The position numbers and the translations under genes are program-made. The notes below the pieces were generated by a model. That model had not been told where the DNA came from and ran no database searches. It saw only the letters and a list, made by a program, of their open reading frames with translations. Shown here piece after piece: positions 16,672 to 25,242 of a stretch of 64,000 nt of DNA (positions are counted from its first letter, which is position 1; each line of letters begins with the position of its first letter). Location of the stretch: the NCBI GenBank assembly GCA_029267335.1, contig JAJUJC010000005.1, positions 124,001 through 188,000 of the forward strand. Direction: 5' to 3'. This stretch comes from Intestinibacillus massiliensis. GTDB taxonomy: Bacteria; Bacillota; Clostridia; Oscillospirales; Butyricicoccaceae.

Positions 16672-16684
16672 GGAGGTCAACATC

Positions 16685-18124
16685 ATGGCAGTTTTAGAGC
16701 ATTTAGAGCCAAAAAACGTATTTCATTTCTTTGAGAAGCTTGCGGCGATCCCCCACGGCTCGACCAACACCAAGGCGATCAGCGATTGGTGCGTCAAGTT
16801 TGCCGAGGAACGTGGCCTCGAACATTATCAGGACGATAAAAACAACGTCATCATCATTAAGGAAGCCACCCCGGGTTATGAAAATGCCGCACCGGTCATC
16901 GTGCAGGGACATCTCGATATGGTCTGCGAGAAGGCGCCGGACTGCATGAAGGATATGGCGACCGAGGGTCTCGATCTCGCGGTCGAGGGCGACACGGTCT
17001 ACGCCAAGGGCACGACGCTCGGCGGCGACGACGGCATCGCGGTCGCAATGGCACTTGCGGTGCTCGACGCGAGCGACATCCCACATCCGCGCTTTGAGGC
17101 GGTCTTTACGACCGACGAGGAGATCGGCATGCTGGGCGCGGTCGACATCGACGTCAGCCCGCTCAAGGCGCGCCGTATGCTCAACATCGACTCCGAGGTC
17201 GAGGGTGTGTTCACGGTGAGCTGCGCGGGCGGCAATATGACCCGCTGCGACCTGCCGGTCTATCGCGAAGCCTTTGCGGGCAGTGCGCTCACCGTGCGTG
17301 TTTCCGGTCTGATCGGCGGTCACTCCGGCGTTGAGATTGACAAGGGTCGTGCGAATTCGAGCATGCTGCTCGGCCGCATCCTGTGCGCGCTCGCGGGCAA
17401 GACCGCGTTCCGTCTGGTTTCGGTAAACGGCGGCCTTAAAGACAACGCGATCCCGCGTGAGACGACCGCGGTGCTCGTGGCGCAGGACGCGGACGCGGTG
17501 CGCGACGTATGCAGCACGCTCGGCGCCGCATTCACGAGCGAGTTCCGCACGACCGATCCCGACGTTATTGTGACGGTCGAGGCAGCGGACGCCGCTTCCC
17601 TGCCCATGGATAAGGACTCCACAGACCGCATCGTGTGCCTGCTCGCATGCGCGCCCAACGGCATTCAGGTCATGAGCGCGGACATGCCCGGTCTGGTGCA
17701 GACCTCGCTCAACCTCGGTGTGCTCGTCACGGAGGAAAAGCGCGTACTTGCGTCCTTCTGCGTGCGCAGCAGCGTCGAAACCCAGAAGCGCATGCTCGTC
17801 GAGCGTTTGCAGGCGCTGACCGCACGTCTGGGCGGCACGACCGCGATCTTCGGCGACTATCCGGGCTGGGAATATCAGACCGAGTCGCCGCTGCGCGAGC
17901 TCATGGTTGAGGTGTATCGCGAGCAGTACGGCCGCGACCCCAAGGTGGAAGCCATCCACGCGGGCGTCGAATGCGGCATGTTTGCGGACAAGATCCCCGG
18001 TCTGGACTGTGTATCCTTCGGTCCCGATCTGACCGAGATCCACACCTATCGTGAAAAAATGCACATCGCTTCCGTGCAGCGTACCTATGCCATGCTGCTC
18101 GAAGTGCTGCGCCGCATGAAGTAA
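16685..18124 (+). CDS. pepD: aminoacyl-histidine dipeptidase (M20)
   Basis: A 479-residue cytosolic zinc dipeptidase that splits Xaa-His and other dipeptides. The co-catalytic metal residues are visible: H76 and D78 in QGHLDMVCEK, the bridging Asp in KGTTLGGDDGIA (115-116), E145/E146 in TTDEEIGMLGA, and a GGHSGVEID lid-domain segment. I chose the ATG at 16685 because AAGGAGG lies 8 nt before it; an upstream ATG at 16655 lies inside the previous gene. It ends an operon with an OPT peptide transporter, giving import followed by hydrolysis. Confidence 0.92.
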   Translation: MAVLEHLEPKNVFHFFEKLAAIPHGSTNTKAISDWCVKFAEERGLEHYQDDKNNVIIIKEATPGYENAAPVIVQGHLDMVCEKAPDCMKDMATEGLDLAVEGDTVYAKGTTLGGDDGIAVAMALAVLDASDIPHPRFEAVFTTDEEIGMLGAVDIDVSPLKARRMLNIDSEVEGVFTVSCAGGNMTRCDLPVYREAFAGSALTVRVSGLIGGHSGVEIDKGRANSSMLLGRILCALAGKTAFRLVSVNGGLKDNAIPRETTAVLVAQDADAVRDVCSTLGAAFTSEFRTTDPDVIVTVEAADAASLPMDKDSTDRIVCLLACAPNGIQVMSADMPGLVQTSLNLGVLVTEEKRVLASFCVRSSVETQKRMLVERLQALTARLGGTTAIFGDYPGWEYQTESPLRELMVEVYREQYGRDPKVEAIHAGVECGMFADKIPGLDCVSFGPDLTEIHTYREKMHIASVQRTYAMLLEVLRRMK

Positions 18125-18130
18125 CCGCCT

Positions 18131-18169
18131 AAAACCCGTATGAACTTGCCGTTCATACGGGTTTTTTTT
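18131..18169 (+). terminator. intrinsic terminator after pepD
   Basis: AAACCCGTATGAAC (18132-18145) pairs with GTTCATACGGGTTT, followed by a T run ending near 18169. It is one of the strongest terminators in the window. Confidence 0.9.
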
Positions 18170-18299
18170 ACGCGCAGCACAGCTTCCCTCTGCCGCAGGA
18201 CCTGCTTTCTCTTGCATCCCATCCGCTTTGAAGTTGCACAGTTTGTGATGGTTTCCGCTGTGCACCCCGCCGAAAATAGTCATTCTTCCTAATTTCGGA

Positions 18300-18328
18300 T
18301 TGACTTTCCATGTATGCCGCTTTATAGT
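18300..18328 (+). promoter_or_regulatory. sigma-A promoter of the acyl-CoA dehydrogenase fusion operon
   Basis: TTGACT (18300-18305) and TATAGT (18323-18328) are exactly 17 bp apart, leaving a leader of about 65 nt with a small CAGGA/TCCTG hairpin (about 18350-18366). Confidence 0.7.
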
Positions 18329-18398
18329 ATACCCAAAAGGTACACATTCAGGACTTCCGTTCCTGAGTCGCTACAAAAAGATCGAAGGAGGTCAAACT

Positions 18399-20303
18399 AT
18401 GATGTTCAAAACCACAGACGCGCACGAGGCGCTGCGCGCGAAGGTTCGCGAATTTGCCGAGACCGAGGTCAAGCCGATCGCGTTCCTGCTCGATCAGAAC
18501 AGCGAGTTTCCGCACGAAGCCGTGCGCAAGATGGCAGAGCTGGGATTCATGGGTCTGCCCTATCCCGCGGAATACGGCGGCGCGGAGAGCGACGTGCTCA
18601 GCTACGCGATCGCGGTGGAGGAACTGTCCCGCGTCGATGGCGGCACGGGCGTGATCCTGTCGGCACACACTTCCCTAGGCACCTATCCGATCGCAGCTTT
18701 CGGCAACGAGGAGCAAAAGCGCAAGTATCTTGTACCGCTTGCACGGGGCGAGAAGCTGGGTGCCTTCGGTTTGACCGAACCCAACGCCGGTTCGGACGCA
18801 GGCGGCACCGAGACCACCGCGGTACTCGACGGCGACCATTATGTGCTCAACGGCAATAAGATTTTCATCACGAACGGCGGCGAAGCGGACATTTACGTCG
18901 TGTTTGCGGTCACGACCCCGGGCATCGGCACCAAGGGCATTTCTGCATTCATCGTGGAAAAGGGTTGGGACGGCTTCACCTTCGGCGACCACTACGACAA
19001 AATGGGCATCCGTTCCTCCGCGACCGCAGAGCTCATCTTCAACGACGTGCGCGTCCCCAAGGAGAATTTGCTCGGCAAGGAAGGTGACGGCTTCAAGATC
19101 GCGATGAGCACACTCGACGGCGGCCGTATCGGCATTGCGGCGCAGGCGCTCGGCATCGCACAGGGTGCTTACGAGCACGCACTCGAGTACTCCAAGGAGC
19201 GCGTCCAGTTTGGCAAGCCCATCTGTCAGCAGCAGATCATCGCGTTCAAGCTTGCGGACATGGCGACCAAGCTGCGCTGTGCGCGCATGCTGATCTACAG
19301 CGCGGCAGAACTCAAGCAGCACCACGAGCCGTATGGCATGGAAGCCGCGATGGCGAAGCAGTACGCGTCCGACGTCTGTCTGGAGATCGTCAACGATGCG
19401 CTCCAGATCTTCGGCGGCAACGGCTACCTCAAGGGCATGGAGGTCGAGCGCGCCTACCGCGATGCCAAGATCTGTACGATCTATGAGGGCACGAACGAGA
19501 TCCAGCGTGTCGTTATTGCCGCGCACATCATCGGCAAGATGCCCAAGACTGAGGCAGCACCGTCAGCACAGCACCTGCCCGAGACCGGTATGCGCAAGCG
19601 CATGATCCTCAAGGAGGGCAGCGCGCAGGAGCGTGTCGACACCCTCGTTGAAGCCCTCAGGAAGGACGGTCACGATTTCACGGTCGGCATCCCGATCGAC
19701 ACACCGATCACCCAAGCGGAACGTGTTGTCAGCGCGGGTAAGGGCATCGGGCCGAAAAAGAACATGAAGCTCATCGAGGCGCTTGCCAAGCAGGCGGGCG
19801 CGGCGATCGGCTCGTCCCGTCCGGTCGCGGAAACGCTGCAATATGTGCCGCTCGACCGCTATGTCGGCATGTCCGGTCAGAAGTTCAAGGGGAACCTGTA
19901 CATCGCGTGCGGCATTTCCGGTGCACCGCAGCACCTCAAGGGCATCCGCGACGCATCAACCATCGTTGCAATCAACAACAACGCGAATGCGCGCATCTTT
20001 AAAAACGCGGACTACGGCATCGTCGGCGATGTCGAGGAGATCCTTCCGCTGCTGACCGCAGCGCTCGACAACGGGCAGCCCAAGCAGCCCGCGCCCCCGA
20101 TGAAGAAAATGAAGCGTCTCCAGCCGGTCAAGGTCAAGCCCTCCTGGCATACCTACGTCTGCAACGGCTGCGGCTACGAATACGATCCTGCGGTCGGCGA
20201 TCCGGAGAACGAGGTCTACCCCGTCACCCTGTTTGACAAACTGCCCGAAGAGTGGATCTGTCCGGAATGTGGCGAAGGTAAGGAAAGCTTCGTTGAGGTT
20301 TGA
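18399..20303 (+). CDS. acyl-CoA dehydrogenase / ETF-alpha FAD domain / rubredoxin fusion
   Basis: A 634-residue three-part flavoprotein. Residues 1-380 are a complete acyl-CoA dehydrogenase, with the [14 protein letters not shown] flavin motif, the late [16 protein letters not shown] motif and a catalytic Glu (E363) in IYEGT. Residues about 400-558 match the C-terminal FAD domain of ETF-alpha ([41 protein letters not shown]). Residues about 583-634 are a rubredoxin with Cys 588, 591, 621 and 624. The ETF-alpha N-terminal domain and any ETF-beta are absent. Electrons from acyl-CoA could pass FAD to FAD to iron within one chain. The ATG at 18399 follows AAGGAGG; the next codon is also ATG. The substrate is probably short-chain, by resemblance to butyryl-CoA dehydrogenase (inference). 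Confidence 0.9.
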   Translation: MMFKTTDAHEALRAKVREFAETEVKPIAFLLDQNSEFPHEAVRKMAELGFMGLPYPAEYGGAESDVLSYAIAVEELSRVDGGTGVILSAHTSLGTYPIAAFGNEEQKRKYLVPLARGEKLGAFGLTEPNAGSDAGGTETTAVLDGDHYVLNGNKIFITNGGEADIYVVFAVTTPGIGTKGISAFIVEKGWDGFTFGDHYDKMGIRSSATAELIFNDVRVPKENLLGKEGDGFKIAMSTLDGGRIGIAAQALGIAQGAYEHALEYSKERVQFGKPICQQQIIAFKLADMATKLRCARMLIYSAAELKQHHEPYGMEAAMAKQYASDVCLEIVNDALQIFGGNGYLKGMEVERAYRDAKICTIYEGTNEIQRVVIAAHIIGKMPKTEAAPSAQHLPETGMRKRMILKEGSAQERVDTLVEALRKDGHDFTVGIPIDTPITQAERVVSAGKGIGPKKNMKLIEALAKQAGAAIGSSRPVAETLQYVPLDRYVGMSGQKFKGNLYIACGISGAPQHLKGIRDASTIVAINNNANARIFKNADYGIVGDVEEILPLLTAALDNGQPKQPAPPMKKMKRLQPVKVKPSWHTYVCNGCGYEYDPAVGDPENEVYPVTLFDKLPEEWICPECGEGKESFVEV

Positions 20304-20358
20304 AGCCCCTTTTCCGCAAGTCGTAAACTATCAGGTATAAAATAAGGAGGTTGATCCC

Positions 20359-21558
20359 ATGTATTGCTATCGAAAAGTAACCGATGACCTGTACTGGGTG
20401 GGCGCAAATGATCACCGCCTCGCCCTGTTTGAAAATATTCATCCCATTCCCCGCGGCGTTTCCTATAACGCCTACCTGCTGCTCGACGAAAAGACCGTGC
20501 TCTTTGACACGGTCGACTGGTCAGCAAGCCGTCAGCTCGTGGAAAACGTCAAAGCGCTGCTCGGCGACCGCCCGCTCGATTATCTCGTCATCAACCACAT
20601 GGAGCCCGATCACGGCGCATCCATTGAGGAGATCCTGCTGCGTTGGCCCAAGGTGCGCATCATTAGCAACGAAAAAGCGTTTCTGTTTATGCGTCAGTTC
20701 GGCTTTCCGATCGACGGACACACCGAGACCGTTGCGGAAGGCGATACCTTCACCTTTGGTAAGCACACCATCACCTTTGTCGCCGCACCGATGGTGCACT
20801 GGCCCGAAGCCATGGTGTCCTTCGATGTGACGAACGGTGTGCTGTTCTCCGCGGATGCATTCGGCTCCTTCGGCGCGCTCGACGGTAAGCTCTTTAATGA
20901 CGAGGTCAACTTTGACCGGGACTGGATCGACGACGCGCGGCGCTACTACACGAACATCGTCGGCAAATACGGCCCGCAGGTGCAGGCGCTGCTCAAAAAG
21001 GCGGCGACCATCGACATTAAGATGATCTGCCCGCTGCACGGTCCGGTCTGGCGTTCCGACATCGGCTATTTCCTCGATAAGTACATCAAGTGGAGCACCT
21101 ATGAGCCTGAGGAGCAGGGCGTCATGATCGCATATGCTTCGATGTACGGCAATACGGAGAACGCCGCGCAGGTACTCGCTGCCAAGCTGTGCGAGCGCGG
21201 CATGACCAACGTGTGGGTCTACGATGTATCGAACACCCATGTTTCCCAGCTCATTTCCGAGACCTTCCGCCTGAGCCATGTCGTGCTCGCGTCGGTCACC
21301 TACAATTTGGGCATCTATCCGGTCATGCATAGCTTGCTCAACGATATGAAGGCGCTCAACCTCCAGAAGCGCACGGTCGCCATCATCGAAAACGGCTCTT
21401 GGGCGTGCAAATCGGGCTCGCTCATGCGCGCGTGCCTCGATGAACTCAAGGACACGACCATCCTCGACGAGCAGGTCACGCTCGCTTCCTCCATGAACGA
21501 TGCAAGCATCAACGATGTTGATGCGCTCGCGGACAGCATCGTAGCATCCATGAAATAA
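20359..21558 (+). CDS. flavodiiron protein (A-type flavoprotein, rubredoxin:oxygen/NO oxidoreductase)
   Basis: A 399-residue class A flavodiiron protein. The beta-lactamase-like domain (about 1-250) has the full set of di-iron ligands H80, E82, D84, H147, D166 and H227, in NHMEPDHG, MVHWP, SADAFG and PLHGPVW. The flavodoxin domain (about 255-399) has the FMN loop ASMYGNTENAA. Such enzymes reduce O2 to water or NO to N2O with electrons from rubredoxin. It lies 55 bp after a gene encoding a fused rubredoxin, with its own AAGGAGG, so it is very likely the electron acceptor of that fusion. Confidence 0.93.
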   Translation: MYCYRKVTDDLYWVGANDHRLALFENIHPIPRGVSYNAYLLLDEKTVLFDTVDWSASRQLVENVKALLGDRPLDYLVINHMEPDHGASIEEILLRWPKVRIISNEKAFLFMRQFGFPIDGHTETVAEGDTFTFGKHTITFVAAPMVHWPEAMVSFDVTNGVLFSADAFGSFGALDGKLFNDEVNFDRDWIDDARRYYTNIVGKYGPQVQALLKKAATIDIKMICPLHGPVWRSDIGYFLDKYIKWSTYEPEEQGVMIAYASMYGNTENAAQVLAAKLCERGMTNVWVYDVSNTHVSQLISETFRLSHVVLASVTYNLGIYPVMHSLLNDMKALNLQKRTVAIIENGSWACKSGSLMRACLDELKDTTILDEQVTLASSMNDASINDVDALADSIVASMK

Positions 21559-21747
21559 CATCCGCTCCATTCCGTCCTCCAAACCAAAACAGGAACCGCG
21601 GCGCATGTCACGGCATTATGCGCATTTGATGCACTTTTTCTCCACACGGCGGATGGACGGGTTGTCCTGCTCGATCGGCATGCGAACGTTCATTGGTAAA
21701 TGTTCACTCGTTTTTTATGATCTGTTGAACGATGTCGATTTGATTCA

Positions 21748-21785
21748 AAAAGCCCCTGTGTTTCCGCGGAAACACAGGGGCTTTT
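21748..21785. terminator. bidirectional intrinsic terminator
   Basis: A perfect inverted repeat AAAAGCCCCTGTGTTTCC (from 21748) with its complement up to 21785 has A- and T-runs at both ends. It separates the flavodiiron gene (+) from the convergent secreted-protein gene (-) ending at 21799. The 190 bp before it, from 21559, hold no gene I can support. Confidence 0.9.
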
Positions 21786-21798
21786 CCTGTAATTTTAT

Positions 21799-22446
21799 TT
21801 ACTTTTGTGCAAGCGTGAGATAGTTACCGCTCTCGCTGTCCGCCAAAACATCGTTGCACAGGATCGCCGTACCCGTGATGCCGTCCGTGTTTTTGAGCAC
21901 CTTAGCCGAGGATACGTTGGTATATTCGCCGTCCGTGCTCGTCAGTTCGACGAGTTCGCTCGGTGCACCGCCGCCCGAACGCTCCACGATCAGACCGCGC
22001 GCACCGTACTTCTGTCCGTTCGTCGCATCCTTTGTGACCAGAACCGGCATGCGCACGAGGGTAAACGACTGCGCCACCGTCATATTTGCATTCGGCAGCA
22101 CCCATACCATGGAATCGCCGCCCGTGCCGCTCGTATCCGGCCCCATGACGACCGCGAGGATCTCCTGCGTGCCGTCGCCGTTCAAATCGACGTAATTGTA
22201 GTAATACTTGGTCTTTTCCTGGTTTTCCTTCGGGATCTTGTAGTAGTCAATAATCGCCTTTGCCAGCGCGGGATTCGCCTTGGTCTCGGATTTTTTCTGC
22301 TCCGTGCCGGCAGGGAGCCAGCTTGCGGCGGTGGTCTGCGTCGTCGCAGCGGCTGCCGGTTTGGTCTCCGTTTTGTGGGTCATCGCGCCCGCACCGCTTA
22401 CGGTCAATACGCCCGCAAGCGCGAGCGAAGTCATTTGCTGCATCAT
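21799..22446 (-). CDS. secreted protein with an EF-hand-like calcium loop
   Basis: About 215 residues, with a short hydrophobic N-terminus that looks like a signal peptide (TSLALAGVLTVSGAGA), an Ala/Thr-rich linker, and a globular domain with a DLNGDGTQEIL loop (DxNxDG, calcium-type) as found in FG-GAP/dockerin-like and VCBS-like proteins. The exact start is uncertain; ATGs at 22443, 22446 and 22458 are possible, the last too close to GAAGGG. I recognise no enzymatic motif. It is a single gene with a shared terminator. Confidence 0.6.
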   Translation of the reverse strand: MMQQMTSLALAGVLTVSGAGAMTHKTETKPAAAATTQTTAASWLPAGTEQKKSETKANPALAKAIIDYYKIPKENQEKTKYYYNYVDLNGDGTQEILAVVMGPDTSGTGGDSMVWVLPNANMTVAQSFTLVRMPVLVTKDATNGQKYGARGLIVERSGGGAPSELVELTSTDGEYTNVSSAKVLKNTDGITGTAILCNDVLADSESGNYLTLAQK

Positions 22447-22592
22447 ATGTGATCCCATCCCTTCTATCAGTAACAATGAATGTCATTTGTTTATTAGACG
22501 TAAGGACTTCACATTTGGATGCGTGGTTTGCAAAAAAATTTTCTGTCATTTTTTGCGCGCCGCAAAAAGATAAATTTGGTCGTTTTCATCGG

Positions 22593-22621
22593 TTGACAAA
22601 CACAAAATAGCGGTGTAATAT
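22593..22621 (+). promoter_or_regulatory. sigma-A promoter of the T-box-thrS transcript
   Basis: A consensus TTGACA (22593-22598) and TAATAT (22616-22621) are 17 bp apart; an overlapping TATAAT (22619-22624) would give 20 bp. It lies just upstream of the T-box leader. Confidence 0.65.
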
Positions 22622-22631
22622 AATCTTATCT

Positions 22632-22919
22632 ATTCAAATCACGCAAAAGCGATGACGGAAAACATCGTTTCGCATGTGCGCACGATTGCAGAGAACGGCG
22701 GCCCAGGGCTGAAAGCTGCCGCACGTGCGGCGAAACCCTGACCGATTCCTGAGCTTTGCAGGGAAAAGCACCCCCGCCGAACCTGCAACGTTTCGTCCAC
22801 GTTACGGACTCCGAGCGGCAGCGTTCCCCCTGTTTTGGGGCGAAGGCTTGCAAGCAGGGTGGAACCGTGGGAACAATCTGCTCTCACCCCTGAGATATAC
22901 ACAGGGGTGGGAGTTTTTC
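22632..22919 (+). promoter_or_regulatory. T-box riboswitch of thrS
   Basis: This is a tRNA-sensing leader. Stem I is closed by GCAAAAGC (22643-22650) with GAGCTTTGC near 22751-22759. A candidate threonine specifier ACC is at 22741-22743 on the 3' side of the specifier loop. The T-box itself reads GCAGGGTGGAACCGTGGG (about 22854-22871), close to the AGGGTGGNACCGCG consensus. The competing terminator is CTCACCCCTG (22883-22892) with CAGGGGTGGGAG (22902-22913), then a T run. Uncharged tRNA-Thr should favour antitermination and raise thrS expression. The specifier choice is by eye. Confidence 0.9.
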
Positions 22920-22951
22920 TTTTGCCCCGCAACGAATCAGGAGGTAAAACC

Positions 22952-24742
22952 ATGTCTGAAGAAAACAAATTTACGTTTGAAAACAAGGAATTCCGCGACA
23001 CCTATCGTCACACGGTCTCGCACATCCTCGCACAGGCGGTCAAGCGTCTGCATCCCGAGGTCAAGCTCGCGATCGGTCCCGCGATCGAAAGCGGCTTCTA
23101 CTATGATTTTGATGCACCGTTCAGCTTCACGCGTGAGCAGCTTGACGCGATCGAAGCGGAAATGAAGAAGATCTGCAAAGAAAAACTTGCGCTGGAGCGT
23201 TTTGAGCTGCCGCGTGCCGAGGCGCGCAAGCTGATGGAGGAGCGTGAAGAGCCGTATAAGGTTGAGCTGATCGACGATCTGCCCGACGATGCGGTCATTT
23301 CGTTCTACAAGCAGGGCGAGTATGTCGACCTGTGCGCAGGCCCGCACCTCGATAACACGAGCCGCGTCAAGGGCAACGCCTTCAAGCTGACGAGCGCGAC
23401 CGGCGCGTACTGGCGCGGCGACTCCAAGCGCAAAATGCTCCAGCGCATCTACGGCACGGCATTCCAGAAGAAGGAAGAGCTTGACGCCTATCTGACCGCA
23501 CAGGAAGAAGCCAAGAAGCGCGACCACAACAAGCTCGGCCGCGAGCTTGAGTATTTCACGACGGTCGATTACGTCGGTCAGGGTCTGCCGATCCTGCTGC
23601 CCAAGGGCGCGCGCGTCATTCAGCTGTTGCAGCGCTGGGTTGAGGATGTTGAGCAAAAGCGCGGCTATCTGCTGACCAAAACGCCGCTCATGGCAAAGCG
23701 TGAGCTGTATAAGATTTCCGGTCACTGGGATCACTATCTTGACGGCATGTTCGTGATGGGCGACCCGAACGATGAGGAAAAGGAATGTTTTGCGCTGCGT
23801 CCCATGACCTGTCCGTTCCAATATCAGGTCTACCTCAACCGCCAGCGCTCTTATCGCGACCTGCCGATGCGCCTGGGCGAAACGTCCACGCTGTTCCGCA
23901 ACGAGGATTCCGGTGAGATGCACGGACTCATCCGCGTGCGCCAGTTCACGATTTCCGAGGGTCATCTCGTGCTCCGCCCCGATCAGCTGGAAGCCGAGTT
24001 CAAGGATTGCCTCGACCTCGCCAAGTATTGCCTCGAGACGGTCGGTCTGCTCGAGGACTGCACCTTCCGCTTCTCCCAGTGGGATCCGGCAAACCCGAAC
24101 AACAAGTACGAGGGCACCAAGGAGCAGTGGGACGAAGCACAGACCGCCATGGCGAACATCCTCGATCACCTCGGCGTCAAGTACGAGATCGGCATCGACG
24201 AAGCGGCGTTCTACGGCCCGAAGCTCGATATTCAGTACAAGAACGTATTCGGCAAGGAGGATACGCTTGTCACCATCCAGATCGACATGCTGCTCGCAAA
24301 GAAGTACGGCATGGAGTATATCGACAAGGACGGTCAGCGTGCAACCCCGTATATCATCCACCGCACCTCGCTCGGCTGCTACGAGCGCACGCTCGCTTAC
24401 CTCATCGAGAAGTACGCGGGCGCGCTGCCGACGTGGATCGCACCGGAGCAGGTGCGCGTGATGCCGATGACCGACCGCAATGCGGACTATGCCGCGGACA
24501 TCCGCGCAGAGCTGATGAAAAACGGCTTCCGCGTGGAACTTGACGACCGCAGCGAGAAGATCGGTTACAAGATCCGTCAGGCGCAGATGGAAAAAGTGCC
24601 CTATATGCTCGTGCTCGGTGACAAGGAGCAGGAAGCGGGCGAAGTGGCTGTGCGCGACCGCCGTGATGGCAAGACCACGGTGATGTCGCTGTCCGAGTTT
24701 GTCGAAAAGCTGTCTTACGAGGTCGATCATCAGGTTCGCTGA
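22952..24742 (+). CDS. thrS: threonyl-tRNA synthetase lacking the TGS domain
   Basis: ThrRS charges tRNA-Thr. The 596-residue product begins directly at the editing domain (residues about 10-190; HTVSHILAQAVKRLHP with the HxxxH metal motif) and lacks the N-terminal TGS domain (about 60 residues) of the 640-residue E. coli enzyme. The class II catalytic core is complete, with zinc and ATP-site residues in RPMTCPFQ, MHGLIRVRQF and HRTSLGCYER, and the C-terminal anticodon domain follows. ATG 22952 has AGGAGG 7 nt upstream, and no TGS-coding sequence lies upstream, only the T-box. Confidence 0.95.
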   Translation: MSEENKFTFENKEFRDTYRHTVSHILAQAVKRLHPEVKLAIGPAIESGFYYDFDAPFSFTREQLDAIEAEMKKICKEKLALERFELPRAEARKLMEEREEPYKVELIDDLPDDAVISFYKQGEYVDLCAGPHLDNTSRVKGNAFKLTSATGAYWRGDSKRKMLQRIYGTAFQKKEELDAYLTAQEEAKKRDHNKLGRELEYFTTVDYVGQGLPILLPKGARVIQLLQRWVEDVEQKRGYLLTKTPLMAKRELYKISGHWDHYLDGMFVMGDPNDEEKECFALRPMTCPFQYQVYLNRQRSYRDLPMRLGETSTLFRNEDSGEMHGLIRVRQFTISEGHLVLRPDQLEAEFKDCLDLAKYCLETVGLLEDCTFRFSQWDPANPNNKYEGTKEQWDEAQTAMANILDHLGVKYEIGIDEAAFYGPKLDIQYKNVFGKEDTLVTIQIDMLLAKKYGMEYIDKDGQRATPYIIHRTSLGCYERTLAYLIEKYAGALPTWIAPEQVRVMPMTDRNADYAADIRAELMKNGFRVELDDRSEKIGYKIRQAQMEKVPYMLVLGDKEQEAGEVAVRDRRDGKTTVMSLSEFVEKLSYEVDHQVR

Positions 24743-24756
24743 TCATATGTATTTCC

Positions 24757-24789
24757 ACTGGGGGACACTTGCCAAAAGCGTCCCCCAGT
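24757..24789 (+). terminator. hairpin after thrS
   Basis: ACTGGGGGAC (24757-24766) pairs with GTCCCCCAGT (24780-24789). The T tail is weak, so termination may be partial or need factors. Confidence 0.55.
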
Positions 24790-24838
24790 TCCTGTGCGGA
24801 GCGAGGGCACGCCTGATGATCTTCCATGCTGAGCATGC

Positions 24839-25141
24839 TCAGCCCGGCTGCTCGAGCGCGCGGATCGCGTCTCCCAGTTTGAACACCTTGACCTGATACA
24901 GCTGCCCGGGCGCGAGCGGACCGAACGCAAACTGCCCGTGCTCATCGGTGTACAGCGCGGCGATGGGCATATCCGGCGCGTCCGCGCGGTAGACCGTGAC
25001 GAGTGCCGCGTCGACCGGCTTGCCGTCCACGCCGACCACGTTGCCAATGAGCGCAGGACGCTGATCCGCGGCAAGCGAAACCGTCGTTTCCACGACCTCG
25101 TGGGCAGCGGGCTTGACATAAAAGGACTGTTTATAATTCAT
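24839..25141 (-). CDS. carboxypeptidase-regulatory-like domain protein
   Basis: About 100 residues, starting at MNYKQSFYVKP (25141). It is a single beta-sandwich of the carboxypeptidase-regulatory type (LIGNVVGVDGKPVDAALVTVY, then YTDEHGQFAFGPLAPGQLYQVKVF), with no signal peptide. It resembles the 133-residue protein at 6883-7284 in fold type. Its stop codon TGA begins a perfect TGAGCATGCTCA palindrome. A GACCCG/CGGGTC hairpin (about 25172-25197) lies upstream. The function is unknown; similar short domains occur in clostridial spore-associated proteins, but I cannot show that here. Confidence 0.6.
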   Translation of the reverse strand: MNYKQSFYVKPAAHEVVETTVSLAADQRPALIGNVVGVDGKPVDAALVTVYRADAPDMPIAALYTDEHGQFAFGPLAPGQLYQVKVFKLGDAIRALEQPG

Positions 25142-25242
25142 GACGACAGTCGCTCCTTCCCCTAGCAAAAAACAACCGACCCGCGAAAAACCGGGTCGTT
25201 ACATCCTACGAATGACTTAAAAAAAGGTGCGTGTAAAACAAT

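Noticed and set aside
22835-22951. 39-residue N-terminal extension of ThrRS
   Set aside because: It would be translated from the T-box antiterminator and terminator and does not resemble a TGS domain.
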